Of a stretch of 32,437 nt of DNA, positions 1 to 7,080 are shown one piece after another. Both the position numbers and the translations under genes were made by a program. The DNA is from Anaerolineales bacterium (lineage in GTDB: Bacteria; Chloroflexota; Anaerolineae; Anaerolineales; E44-bin32). Every line of letters begins with the position of its first letter. Position 1 is the first letter of the stretch. Under the pieces are notes generated by a model. It searched no databases, was not told where the DNA came from, and was given only the letters and a program-made list of their open reading frames with translations. The stretch lies in assembly GCA_037382465.1 (NCBI GenBank), contig JARRPX010000035.1, forward strand, positions 1 through 32,437, given 5' to 3'.

Positions 1-643
1 CAACATAAAAACCACGCTCTTCCAAAGCTTCCAGAAACGGTGTATTGTCATATCCATAATATTCCAACAAGGTATCGTCCCGAGTGTATGCATCGGTAAT
101 GATGTAATAGATATCGGGATATTCTCCGGATGCGTCTACATGTTGAGTGACCTCAAGATCAGCGGCCGAAGGACTCGATTTTCGAAACCGCAGCTCATAA
201 GATGTGATCTGAAACAATGGAACGATTAGAAGGATGAAAGCGATCGCATTCATTCCGATGGTTATATCCACGCTCTTCGTTTTCTTTACAACCCACGTCC
301 ATCCCACAATCAACAAGGCCAAAAATACGACAAGGAGGTAGCGATGGCGCCCCAGACTCACACCGAAGACATCCACGTTTTTCAATTCGCTGTAAACCTG
401 CCCGTAGCTGAAAAACAACAACGCGGCGATGGAAACCATCACAGCCGAGCGATCCCAATCCCGCACAAGAACTCGCAAGAGCAGGAATAACGCCAGGATA
501 CTCGCAGCGACAATTATAAATATCCGCATCGTGGAAACAATTTCAACTTCCTTAATATTGAAGGCCAAAAACTTTACGACCGGATATAGGCCGAAGAGTA
601 TCGGGTGAAACGGAATGTGTAAAAATTTTCGTATGGAAGACAT
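1..643 (-). CDS. Sulfatase-like membrane protein, N-terminal part (cut by window edge)
   Basis: This frame is open from an ATG at 643 (complementary strand) to the left edge, giving 214 codons with no stop. The start is supported by a GGTAGG-like SD just upstream and an in-frame stop at 656-658. The first 150 residues hold several hydrophobic segments separated by short charged loops, for example FIIVAASILALFLLL and YLLVVFLALLIVGW. A soluble region then begins with PDIYYIITDAYTRDD and YYGYDNTPFLEALEERGF. That entry sequence is typical of alkaline-phosphatase-superfamily sulfatase-like or phosphoglycerol-transferase-like proteins of the bacterial envelope, where a metal-binding Asp lies in the DAYTRDD region. 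The catalytic remainder lies outside the window, so sulfatase, phosphotransferase and phosphatase activities cannot be told apart. It is divergent from the DUF4388-GTPase operon. Confidence 0.75.
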   Translation of the reverse strand, partial: MSSIRKFLHIPFHPILFGLYPVVKFLAFNIKEVEIVSTMRIFIIVAASILALFLLLRVLVRDWDRSAVMVSIAALLFFSYGQVYSELKNVDVFGVSLGRHRYLLVVFLALLIVGWTWVVKKTKSVDITIGMNAIAFILLIVPLFQITSYELRFRKSSPSAADLEVTQHVDASGEYPDIYYIITDAYTRDDTLLEYYGYDNTPFLEALEERGFYV

Positions 644-1002
644 ATCGTACCTACCTTAATCAATCATGAGTGATTCTCAATAAAACCAACGACATGCAGT
701 CTATCGCAAATCGAGGGATGAAATCAACTATATATAAAGTATCTCGAAGGACAGATCAAGGCATTTTATTGAAAGAATAATCCATCTCCCACCTGTAGCC
801 GCTTCACCTCCTTTCGATTTACTCCGACTTTACATCGCGCTCAAGAGTTAATAGCCAATACGGACCAGTTGAAATCTCCCCATAGTTGTCGATACAATGA
901 GTGGGTGGTGTCTGGTATCGAACAACGATCTTTACGGGATGGTCACGATTCGATTAAAGGTAAGGCAACAAGAAGGCGTACCGACTTCCCTTCGTCTTGT
1001 GT
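644..1002. other. Intergenic region between divergent units
   Basis: I see no convincing gene here. The stretch is AT-rich near 720-780. It contains a perfect anti-SD-like CACCTCCTTTC at about 804-814. Read on the other strand this is a strong SD, but the only reading frames downstream of it are 8-9 codons long. The promoter of the leftward sulfatase-like gene must lie here, but I cannot point to a clear one. Confidence 0.5.
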
Positions 1003-1031
1003 TTGCACTGTCCGTCCCCTACAGGTATAAT
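1003..1031 (+). promoter_or_regulatory. Sigma70-type promoter of the DUF4388-GTPase operon
   Basis: TTGCAC at 1003-1008, a 17-base spacer and a perfect TATAAT at 1026-1031. The predicted transcript starts near 1038, leaving a leader of about 115 bases before the ATG at 1153. Confidence 0.7.
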
Positions 1032-1041
1032 CCCGCCACCT

Positions 1042-1122
1042 GATCGCGTTGAACACTCATGCAGCGAGCGAAACCTGAAAGCATGCTCCAGAGCCGCTTC
1101 GCTGCAGAGAAGTGGCGCGATC
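1042..1122 (+). promoter_or_regulatory. Nested inverted repeats in the operon leader
   Basis: An outer 7-base arm GATCGCG (1042-1048) pairs perfectly with CGCGATC (1116-1122). Inside it, GCAGCGA (1061-1067) pairs with TCGCTGC (1099-1105). Both lie between the predicted transcription start and the start codon, so the mRNA leader can fold into one long branched stem. It matches no riboswitch class I know. The function is unknown and a chance fold is not excluded. Confidence 0.4.
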
Positions 1123-1152
1123 GATGAGCGTAGCAATGTAGAAGAGAGCCAA

Positions 1153-1870
1153 ATGGCACTGAAGGGCAACCTGCGTGACTTTACGGTCACACAACTACGC
1201 ACAAATGGGCAAAGGAGACAGCTCGCTCACGAACATCTTGACCAAAGCCGGCGTGATGACCGCAAAGCAAGCCACGACCATCAAGGAACACGCAAGCGAC
1301 AAGACCGACAAGGAATTGGGACTGCTCTTGATCAATGCGGGTTATCTCAGCCAGCAGGATATTCTCTCGGGGATCCAACAATATGTGTTGGATACCGTGT
1401 ATCAACTCTTCACCTGGTCGGACGGTTTCTTCCGCTTCGACGCCAGCGTGCTACCCCCGGATGACGCCATCACAATTCGCCTCGATCTCGAGAACATCAT
1501 CATGGAAGGCTCGCGTCACGTTCAGGAATGGGAGCAGCTCCAGGACGAGATCCCCAATCTCAGCATGGCGCTGAATTTCGTCGAACGTCCCGGCGCGAAC
1601 ATCCGCGACGTAAATCTCACCGTCGAGGAATGGAAAGTGGTCTCGTACATCAATCCAAAAAACAGCATCAAACAAATCGCGAAAGCCAATAAAATGAACG
1701 ACCTGGAAATCCGCCGCATCGTGTACGGATTGCTCCAGGCTGGATTAATCGAAATCGTACGACCGGACGGCATGCCGCTGCCCCGGCACGCCCAACGGGT
1801 GCCGCCTGTCGATCGCAAGAAGCAGACATCTCTGGTCAACCGTCTGATCGATCGCGTCCGGTCCTTATAG
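1153..1870 (+). pseudogene. DUF4388 (PATAN-like) protein with winged-helix end, frame broken near 1190
   Basis: Two frames together spell one known protein type. The ATG at 1153 begins MALKGNLRDFTVTQL, the standard N-terminus of Chloroflexota DUF4388 proteins. The rest of the family continues in another frame from about 1192 (YAQMGKGDSSLT) to the TAG at 1868-1870. Family members have roughly 30 residues between these two pieces, so about 90 bases (not a multiple of three) appear to be missing. The surviving part holds the second half of the DUF4388 fold and a C-terminal winged-helix-like region (NLTVEEWKVVSYI... IRRIVYGLLQAGLIEIVRP). A GTG at 1175 could start a 231-residue protein lacking the true N-terminus. 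It sits 13 bases before its GTPase partner. DUF4388 proteins are thought to act in signalling or gene control with such small GTPases. Whether the lesion is real or an assembly error is open. Confidence 0.75.
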
Positions 1871-1883
1871 GCGAGGATCTTTT

Positions 1884-2414
1884 ATGCAAACTGTAAAGAT
1901 GGTCGTCACCGGCCCCTTCAACAGCGGAAAAACCGCCTTCATCTGCTCTGTGAGCGAGATCGATGTCGTCTCTACGGAGCGAAAGATCAGTTCGGAGGCG
2001 GAGCGCGTTAAAGAAACGACGACCGTGGCGATGGACTTCGGCCGCATCACCGTCGATGACGATCTCGTACTCTACCTATTCGGCACGCCCGGTCAAAAAC
2101 GCTTCGATTTCATGTGGGAGATTCTCTCGGAGGGCATGCTGGGCTTCATCGTGATGGTCGACAGCGCCCGTCCGGAAACCTTCCGTGAAGCTCGCGGCAT
2201 CCTGCAGACCTTCCGCGCCTATGCGCCGACTCCCTACGTCGTCGCAGCAAACAAACAGGATGTCGATGACGCCTGGGAAGTCGATGATCTGCGTATCGCT
2301 TTGAAGCTGGATGAGAAAGTCAAGATGCTGCCCTGTATAGCGACGGACAGAGATTCGGTCAAGAACGTTCTGCTCGAGCTTCTCTACAGTATTCTCGAAG
2401 AAATGAAAGAATAG
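1884..2414 (+). CDS. Small Ras-like GTPase, partner of DUF4388 protein
   Basis: A 176-residue intact GTPase of the compact prokaryotic Rag/MglA-like type (COG2229-like). The P-loop is GPFNSGKT (residues 10-17), the switch I region has ETTTVAMDFG (44-53), and the switch II or G3 motif is GTPGQKRF (67-74) with Thr-Pro in place of the usual Asp. The G4 base-recognition motif is NKQD (123-126) and CIATD (151-155) sits at G5. An SD-like GAGGA precedes the ATG at 1884. It is the second gene of a two-gene operon and is followed by a terminator. Relatives regulate polarity, motility or gene expression by cycling between GTP and GDP. The adjacent DUF4388 protein is the likely effector or regulator, but no GTPase-activating roadblock protein lies nearby. 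The biological role here is inferred only from the pairing. Confidence 0.85.
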   Translation: MQTVKMVVTGPFNSGKTAFICSVSEIDVVSTERKISSEAERVKETTTVAMDFGRITVDDDLVLYLFGTPGQKRFDFMWEILSEGMLGFIVMVDSARPETFREARGILQTFRAYAPTPYVVAANKQDVDDAWEVDDLRIALKLDEKVKMLPCIATDRDSVKNVLLELLYSILEEMKE

Positions 2415-2462
2415 GGTTATCCAAGCGATCATCCTTTCATTTTTATACGTATCGGACATTAC

Positions 2463-2486
2463 CCCTCCCTCGTCGGAGGGTTTTTT
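2463..2486 (+). terminator. Rho-independent terminator after the GTPase gene
   Basis: CCCTCC (2463-2468) and GGAGGG (2475-2480) form a 6-base-pair GC-rich stem with a 6-base loop, followed directly by six T (2481-2486). It lies about 50 bases after the GTPase stop codon and separates that operon from the thiamine operon. Confidence 0.8.
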
Positions 2487-2608
2487 CTTGCGGCTGCCGG
2501 AGCCGGTCTGCCTCGACAGCCGTATGTAGATAAATCGCCTGCTTCGAATTCGCGGATTTCACCAGTCCCGCCGGCAGCCCGTTCAATCCAACTGTACCCC
2601 GCGTTGGC

Positions 2609-2637
2609 TTGACGGCCCGATTTGCCGCCGGTATACT
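2609..2637 (+). promoter_or_regulatory. Sigma70-type promoter of the thiamine operon
   Basis: TTGACG at 2609-2614, a 17-base spacer, and TATACT at 2632-2637. Transcription should start near 2644, a few bases before the TPP riboswitch. Confidence 0.8.
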
Positions 2638-2659
2638 TCAAAGAGAGAAATGAGAAATC

Positions 2660-2748
2660 CACGGGGAGCCCGATGACCATCGGGCTGAGAGGAGGGTGAG
2701 CGCCCTCGACCCGTAGAACCTGATCCGGATCATGCCGGCGTAGGGATG
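2660..2748 (+). promoter_or_regulatory. TPP riboswitch (THI element)
   Basis: The conserved TPP aptamer core is present in order: CACGGGGAGCC, a variable hairpin, GGGCTGAGAGG, a second variable hairpin, CGACCCGTAGAACCTGAT, then CCGGATCATGCCGGCGTAGGGA. The CTGAGA and CCTGAT elements that bind the pyrimidine ring, and the ATGCC...GTAGGGA element that binds the pyrophosphate, are all recognisable. It sits between a strong promoter and the thiamine pyrophosphokinase gene, so high TPP is expected to turn the operon off. Confidence 0.95.
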
Positions 2749-2770
2749 GCACAGATATGAACAACACGAG

Positions 2771-2798
2771 AAGCCACTCCCCCGCCAAGGAGTGGCTT
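2771..2798 (+). promoter_or_regulatory. Expression-platform hairpin burying the SD
   Basis: AAGCCACTCC (2771-2780) pairs perfectly over 10 bases with GGAGTGGCTT (2789-2798). The SD AAGGAG (2787-2792) overlaps the 3' arm and the ATG follows at 2804. The hairpin therefore hides the ribosome binding site, which points to control at translation. The tail TTATTC is a poor U-run, so termination is less likely but not excluded. Confidence 0.75.
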
Positions 2799-2803
2799 TA
2801 TTC

Positions 2804-3459
2804 ATGGGAAAACGTACGATCGTCGTCGCCAACGGCGTCATCGCAGAACCCGAAAGAATCCGGGCGCGTGCAGAAGCGTTGGACGACGCACAGGTCATCG
2901 CCGTGGACGGCGGCAGTAAGAACTGCAAGCTGCTGGGTCTGGATTACGACGTCGTACTCGGCGACCTCGATTCACTGGAAAACGAAGAGCGCGAATCGCT
3001 GCGCAAATCCGGCGTGAAAGTCGATAGCTTTCCCACACTCAAGGATGAGACCGATCTGGAGCTGGCGCTGCTCCACGCCGTCGATCGGGGGGCGCAAGAA
3101 ATATACATTCTCGGCGCCGTGGGCGGCCGCCTGGACATGACCCTGTCCAACATCTACCTGCTTGCTCATCCGCGTCTGCAGGGCTTGAAAGTACGCATCT
3201 GGCACGGCGAGCAAACGGCATGGTTGATCCGCCCACCGGGCGGCGATGTCGATGGCCGGCAGGGAGATACGCTTAGTTTGATTCCCATCGGCTCCGCAGC
3301 AAGAGGGATCACGACGCACAACCTATCTACAGCCTGGATGGGGACGAGCTGATTCTCGGCCCGGCGCGCGGCGTCAGCAACGTACTGAAAGAATCCCCTG
3401 CGCGCATAATGCTGCAGCAGGGATTGCTGCTGGCGGTGCATACACCGGGCCGAGCCTGA
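2804..3459 (+). pseudogene. thiN: Thiamine pyrophosphokinase, frameshifted near 3325
   Basis: Thiamine pyrophosphokinase makes TPP from thiamine and ATP. Motifs from the ATG at 2804 are DGGS (35-38), GDLDS (53-57, metal/ATP site), KDETD (80-84) and GAVGGRLDM (104-112). The in-frame product stops at 3352 after an atypical tail. The missing C-terminal thiamine-binding strand is found in the next frame: YSLDGDELILGPARGVSNVL to QGLLLAVHTPGRA, ending at TGA 3457-3459. One base missing around 3321-3328 explains everything, and the rejoined protein has the normal family length of about 218 residues. The ATG at 2804 is preferred over a GTG at 2792 because AAGGAG lies 11 bases before it. It is the first gene after the TPP riboswitch. 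Either a real inactivation or a single-base sequence error; a truncated kinase would lack part of its substrate pocket. Confidence 0.85.
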
Positions 3460-3502
3460 ACCGCTTCCGCTTTGTCCGGGAAGCGTATGAGGAGAAAACG
3501 AA

Positions 3503-3811
3503 ATGGAAATGGATGAGAACCGAACCGTCAACGTGTCCGTTCAGGTGCTGCCGCTCACCGAGGACGCATTTCCGATCGTCGATCACGCCATCGAAGCGAT
3601 CGCCGCACAGGGAGTCCGATACGAAGTGACCCCCATGGAGACGGTGATGGAAGGCCAATTGGACGAATTGCTGGCGGCTGCCAAAGCGGCGCATCTGGCT
3701 TGTTTCGAAGCCGGTGCGCAAAAGGTGGTGACGCTGATCAAGATCGGGGACAGCGTCCACGGCACGACCATCGAAGAGAAAGTGGGCAAGTACCGTACGA
3801 AAAATGAGTGA
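3503..3811 (+). CDS. Thiamine-binding protein, MTH1187/YqgV family
   Basis: A 102-residue protein of the Thiamine_BP (PF01910-like) family, small ferredoxin-fold proteins that form multimers and bind thiamine or its pyrimidine in the cytoplasm. Typical segments are NVSVQVLPLTEDAFPIVDHA near the start, GVRYEVTPMETVMEG (residues 37-51) and the C-terminal KIGD...TIEEKVGKYR. The family length is about 100 residues, so it is complete. GGAG at 3491-3494 lies 8 bases before the ATG. It overlaps the permease start by 8 bases, which indicates translational coupling. Its place between the kinase and the transporter fits a role as a thiamine chaperone or sensor for the import system, though its exact job in the cell is not firmly known in the family. 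Confidence 0.88.
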   Translation: MEMDENRTVNVSVQVLPLTEDAFPIVDHAIEAIAAQGVRYEVTPMETVMEGQLDELLAAAKAAHLACFEAGAQKVVTLIKIGDSVHGTTIEEKVGKYRTKNE

Positions 3812-4643
3812 GTCAAACGCTGCCCCGATGAAAAGGGACAAACCACGCATCCGCTCGCGCTGGGCAGGCGAGATATTCCCTGCGCTGCTGCTGATCGCTT
3901 TCGTACTGCTGTGCTGGCAGGTCGTCGCCGCCCGAAGCGGTTTATCGGCCTTCATCCTGCCCTCCCCGCTCCAGGTCATTCAGGCAGGCTGGGAGACGCG
4001 CCACATCCTGCTCGCGGCGATCGGGACGACGATGCTCGAGACCGCCATCGGCCTGGCGATCGCCATCCTGTTGGGCATTTTGATCGCCGCAGCGATCGAC
4101 CTGTCTCCCTTTTTACGCAGAGCGCTCTACCCCATTCTCGTCGCCTCGCAGACGATACAAATCATGGCCATCGCGCCTTTGCTGATCATCTGGTTCGGTT
4201 TTGGATTGATGCCCAAGGTGATCATCGTCGTGCTGGTTTGCTTCTTCCCTATGGCGGTCAGCACCGCCGATGGACTGGCGTCCACCGATCCCGATCTGGT
4301 TGCACTGCTGCGCGCCATGGGCGCCAGCAGGCGTCAAATCTGGCGCATCGTACGCTTGCCGTCCGCACTGCCTTCCTTTTTCTCCGGTCTACGCGTCGCA
4401 GTCACGTACAGCGTCGTCGGTGCCACGATCGGCGAATGGGTGGGCGGTTCGGCGGGGTTGGGCCTGTACATGCTGCGTTCGAAAAACGCCCTGGCGACCG
4501 ATCAGGTGTTCGTGGCCATCCTGATCACCACGGCGATCAGCATCGGCCTGTTTGCGGCGCTGTACCTGATCGAACGCGCCGTACTTCCCTGGTATCACTC
4601 CGCACAGCGCAGCGAACAATGGGAGGATGCGGGAATCTACTGA
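3804..4643 (+). CDS. thiX: ABC transporter permease, thiamine/pyrimidine type (ThiX-like)
   Basis: A 279-residue inner-membrane permease of the BPD_transp_1 / SsuC-like family with about six transmembrane segments (residues about 23-43, 70-97, 108-131, 137-152, 196-213 and 237-258). The EAA loop that docks the ATPase is visible at about 167-190 as ALLRAMGASRRQIWRIVRLP, with the conserved Gly at 173. The start overlaps the thiamine-binding gene. With the lipoprotein and ATPase that follow it forms one import complex. The family also includes sulfonate and nitrate importers; the riboswitch and neighbours specify thiamine or its pyrimidine precursor. Confidence 0.88.
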   Translation: MSESNAAPMKRDKPRIRSRWAGEIFPALLLIAFVLLCWQVVAARSGLSAFILPSPLQVIQAGWETRHILLAAIGTTMLETAIGLAIAILLGILIAAAIDLSPFLRRALYPILVASQTIQIMAIAPLLIIWFGFGLMPKVIIVVLVCFFPMAVSTADGLASTDPDLVALLRAMGASRRQIWRIVRLPSALPSFFSGLRVAVTYSVVGATIGEWVGGSAGLGLYMLRSKNALATDQVFVAILITTAISIGLFAALYLIERAVLPWYHSAQRSEQWEDAGIY

Positions 4644-4670
4644 GATGAATCTTTCCAGGAGGGAACTTCC

Positions 4671-5669
4671 ATGAAAAGAATCTTGACCGTCAGCCTTTCG
4701 ATCGTGCTCCTCGGCCTTCTCGCGGCATGCAGCGCCGAAGAAACCGCGACCGAGACAACGAGCGTTGCGCCCGATGCGGTCACCTTGATGCTCGATTGGG
4801 TGCCGAATACCAACCATACCGGGCTGTTCGTCGCCCAGGCGAACGGCTATTTCGAAGACGAAAATCTGCAGGTCGATATCATCCAACCGGGCGAAGTCTA
4901 CGCCGAGCAAGCCGTTGCCAGCGGCGCCGCCGATTTCGGTGTAAGTTTCCAGGAACAGATCACCCTCGCCAGAGCGGACGACGTGCCCATCGTCTCCATC
5001 GCCGCCATCATCCAACACAACACCTCCGGATTTGCTTCTCGCGGTGAACTCCAGGTCAGATCCCCCGCTGACTGGGCCGGACTGACCTACGGATCCTACG
5101 GCAGTCCGTTCGAAGAGCCCACCTTGCGCGTCTTGATGGCCTGCGCCGGTGGAGATTACGAGGCGCTGAACATCGTCGATACGGGATTCGCCGATCCCTT
5201 GGCCCTGCTCGACGAGCAACAGATCGACCTGGCCTGGATCTTTTACGCCTGGCAAGGCATCCAGGCCGAAGAAGAGAACATCGACTTGAACGTGATCATG
5301 ATGCAGGACTGGTTCGATTGCATTCCGGATTATTACACGCCGGTGCTCATTACCAGCGAGCAGACGATTGCAGACCGTCCGCAGATCGTATACCGCTTTC
5401 TCCGTGCCGTCTCGCGCGGCTATCAACTCGCGATTGAAAACCCGGACGAGGCGGCGGCAATCTTGCTCGGCGCCGTTCCGGAACTCGACAGTGAACTGGT
5501 GTACGCCAGTCAGGCGTGGATCTCGCCACGCTACCAGGCTGAGGCTGCCCGCTGGGGCGAGCAGTCGCTGGTCGTCTGGCAGGGGTACTCGAACTGGATG
5601 CTCGAAAACGGCATCCTCGCCGAAGGGATGGATGCGGAAGCCGCATTCACCAATGCGTTCCTTCCTTGA
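4671..5669 (+). CDS. thiY: Substrate-binding lipoprotein of thiamine/pyrimidine ABC transporter (ThiY-like)
   Basis: A 332-residue NMT1/THI5-like solute-binding protein. It starts with a lipoprotein signal peptide (MKRILTVSLSIVLLGLLAAC) whose lipobox LAAC places the lipidated Cys at residue 20, followed by a Thr/Glu-rich linker. The mature protein opens with VTLMLDWVPNTNHTGLFVA (about 37-55), the family's ligand-site signature, then GYFEDENLQVDIIQPGE. AGGAGGG precedes the ATG. It should sit on the outer face of the membrane and deliver ligand to the permease. Related ThiY proteins bind formylaminopyrimidine, and relatives bind HMP or thiamine. Since the operon has thiamine pyrophosphokinase and no thiD, intact thiamine is a reasonable ligand here, but that is inference. 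Confidence 0.88.
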   Translation: MKRILTVSLSIVLLGLLAACSAEETATETTSVAPDAVTLMLDWVPNTNHTGLFVAQANGYFEDENLQVDIIQPGEVYAEQAVASGAADFGVSFQEQITLARADDVPIVSIAAIIQHNTSGFASRGELQVRSPADWAGLTYGSYGSPFEEPTLRVLMACAGGDYEALNIVDTGFADPLALLDEQQIDLAWIFYAWQGIQAEEENIDLNVIMMQDWFDCIPDYYTPVLITSEQTIADRPQIVYRFLRAVSRGYQLAIENPDEAAAILLGAVPELDSELVYASQAWISPRYQAEAARWGEQSLVVWQGYSNWMLENGILAEGMDAEAAFTNAFLP

Positions 5670-5699
5670 GCATGACCTGGCGGACCTTGAGATCAAAGG

Positions 5700-6470
5700 A
5701 TGACGATGCCGACGGCAAAAGTCGAACTTCGCAACGTCAGTAAGACCTTCAACGCCAATGGCAGGACCATACGTGCGCTGGAGAATCTTTCTTTCGAGGT
5801 GCATCCCGGCGAATTCGTGACCATCATCGGACCTTCGGGAAGCGGCAAGAGCACGATCTTCAATCTCATCGTCGGACTGCTCGAACCGGACTCAGGAGAG
5901 ATATGCATCGACGGGGAGACCTGTAAAAAGCGGACCGGCCGCGTGGGCTACATGCCCCAGCGCGATCTTCTGCTTCCCTGGCGCAGCGTTCTCGACAACG
6001 TCATCCTCCCACAGGAACTGCTGGGCATCCCGGCGGAAAGCGCCCGTTCGAAAGCGGAGCAGCTTCTGCCCCTCTTCGGACTGGCGGAGTTCCGCGCCGC
6101 CTACCCCAGTGAACTCTCCGGCGGGATGCGGCAGCGCGCCGCACTGCTGCGCACGATGTTGACCGAACGTGATGTCCTCCTGCTCGACGAACCCTTCGGT
6201 GCACTCGACGCGCTGACGCGGCGCGAGCTGCAGGACTGGCTGCTCGACATCTGGCGCCGCTTCGAGAAGACGATCATCTTCATCACCCACGACGTCGACG
6301 AAGCGCTGTACCTCGGGGATCGGGTTCTCGTGCTCAGCGCCCGGCCGGGAACGATCCTGCGTTCCAGCAAAGTGAATCTTCCCCGGCCCAGACGGCAGGG
6401 GATGATCGCCACACCGGCCTTCGGTAAACAAATCGCTGAATTATTGGAAGCGCTGGGGATCAGCGTATGA
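5700..6470 (+). CDS. thiZ: ABC transporter ATPase, thiamine/pyrimidine type (ThiZ-like)
   Basis: A 256-residue ABC ATPase of the SsuB/TauB/ThiZ group. Walker A is GPSGSGKST (44-52), the Q-loop is YMPQRDLLLPW with Q87, the signature is LSGGMRQR (139-146), Walker B is VLLLDEP with E164 as catalytic base, the D-loop is GALD and the switch His is H197 in ITHDVDEAL. All catalytic residues are present. ATG 5700 (or 5706) follows AAAGGA. It overlaps the DUF402 gene by four bases (ATGA). It powers uptake through the permease encoded two genes upstream. Confidence 0.9.
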   Translation: MTMPTAKVELRNVSKTFNANGRTIRALENLSFEVHPGEFVTIIGPSGSGKSTIFNLIVGLLEPDSGEICIDGETCKKRTGRVGYMPQRDLLLPWRSVLDNVILPQELLGIPAESARSKAEQLLPLFGLAEFRAAYPSELSGGMRQRAALLRTMLTERDVLLLDEPFGALDALTRRELQDWLLDIWRRFEKTIIFITHDVDEALYLGDRVLVLSARPGTILRSSKVNLPRPRRQGMIATPAFGKQIAELLEALGISV

Positions 6471-6973
6471 AACCCATTCCCCAGGAAGTTCGACCGTCGG
6501 CCGGAGATTCAGTAACGGTACACAAACTCGACGCAGATGGAATCGAGGCCTGGCGCTATACGGGCGAAGTGCTGCGTACGGACTCGGCGAGCGTCACCCT
6601 CGTGGCGGCGTTCGACCGGGAGGATCGATCTCTGGGCGGCATCGAACTGCAGCGCGGTGACCGCTTCGTGGAGACTTTCTACGCCGATCGGTGGTACAAC
6701 GTATTCCGGATTCACGACGGCCGAGACGGGCGCTTGAAAGGTTGGTACTGCAACGTCACCCGCCCGGCGAAAATCGAACCGGGGCATATTTATGCCGACG
6801 ATCTGGCGCTCGATCTGGTCGTACTTCCGAACGGTGAATGCCAGGTGTTGGACGAGGAGGAATTTGAAGCGCTGCAACTGACGCCGGAGGAACGCGAGAT
6901 GGGGCTCCAGGCTTTAGAGGAACTCAAAACGTTCGCGAGTAGTCACTCTGCACCATTCGATATTAATTTCTGA
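6467..6973 (+). CDS. DUF402 family protein, nucleoside/thiamine phosphate phosphatase-like
   Basis: A 168-residue DUF402 (PF04167-like) protein. The body shows the beta-barrel run FVETFYADRWYNVFRIHD (68-84 region), then GWYCNVTRP (92-100) and the acidic metal site YADDLALDLVVLP (109-121, with D111, D112, D116) and VLDEEEF (127-133). Characterised relatives (FomD, staphylococcal Sa1684/Ntdp) hydrolyse nucleotide or nucleotidyl phosphates using two metal ions held by such carboxylates. The start overlaps the ThiZ-like stop in ATGA, so the gene is translationally coupled and under the same TPP riboswitch. That context suggests action on a thiamine phosphate or a related small phosphate ester, which is inference only. 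No terminator is evident after it. Confidence 0.8.
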   Translation: MKPIPQEVRPSAGDSVTVHKLDADGIEAWRYTGEVLRTDSASVTLVAAFDREDRSLGGIELQRGDRFVETFYADRWYNVFRIHDGRDGRLKGWYCNVTRPAKIEPGHIYADDLALDLVVLPNGECQVLDEEEFEALQLTPEEREMGLQALEELKTFASSHSAPFDINF

Positions 6974-7080
6974 ACGTTGAAATGGATCATCTCACGCTAG
7001 ATCTGCGATGCACGTTAACCCCAAACCGAGGAGGCACAGAGAAACCATGGAGTAATTCTTCGAGGCCAGATCGGCCTAAC

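Noticed and set aside
195-458. 87-codon open frame on the complementary strand
   Set aside because: It lies within the sulfatase-like gene in another frame and has no family features.
800-816. TCACCTCCTTTCG, identical in form to the 3' tail of 16S rRNA
   Set aside because: The rest of the 16S 3' end (helix 45 loop and upstream conserved bases) is absent, so it is most likely chance or an SD-like site on the other strand with no real gene behind it.
4389-5804. 471-codon open frame opposite the ThiXY genes
   Set aside because: Shadow of GC-rich coding DNA. The + strand has clear ABC transporter features.
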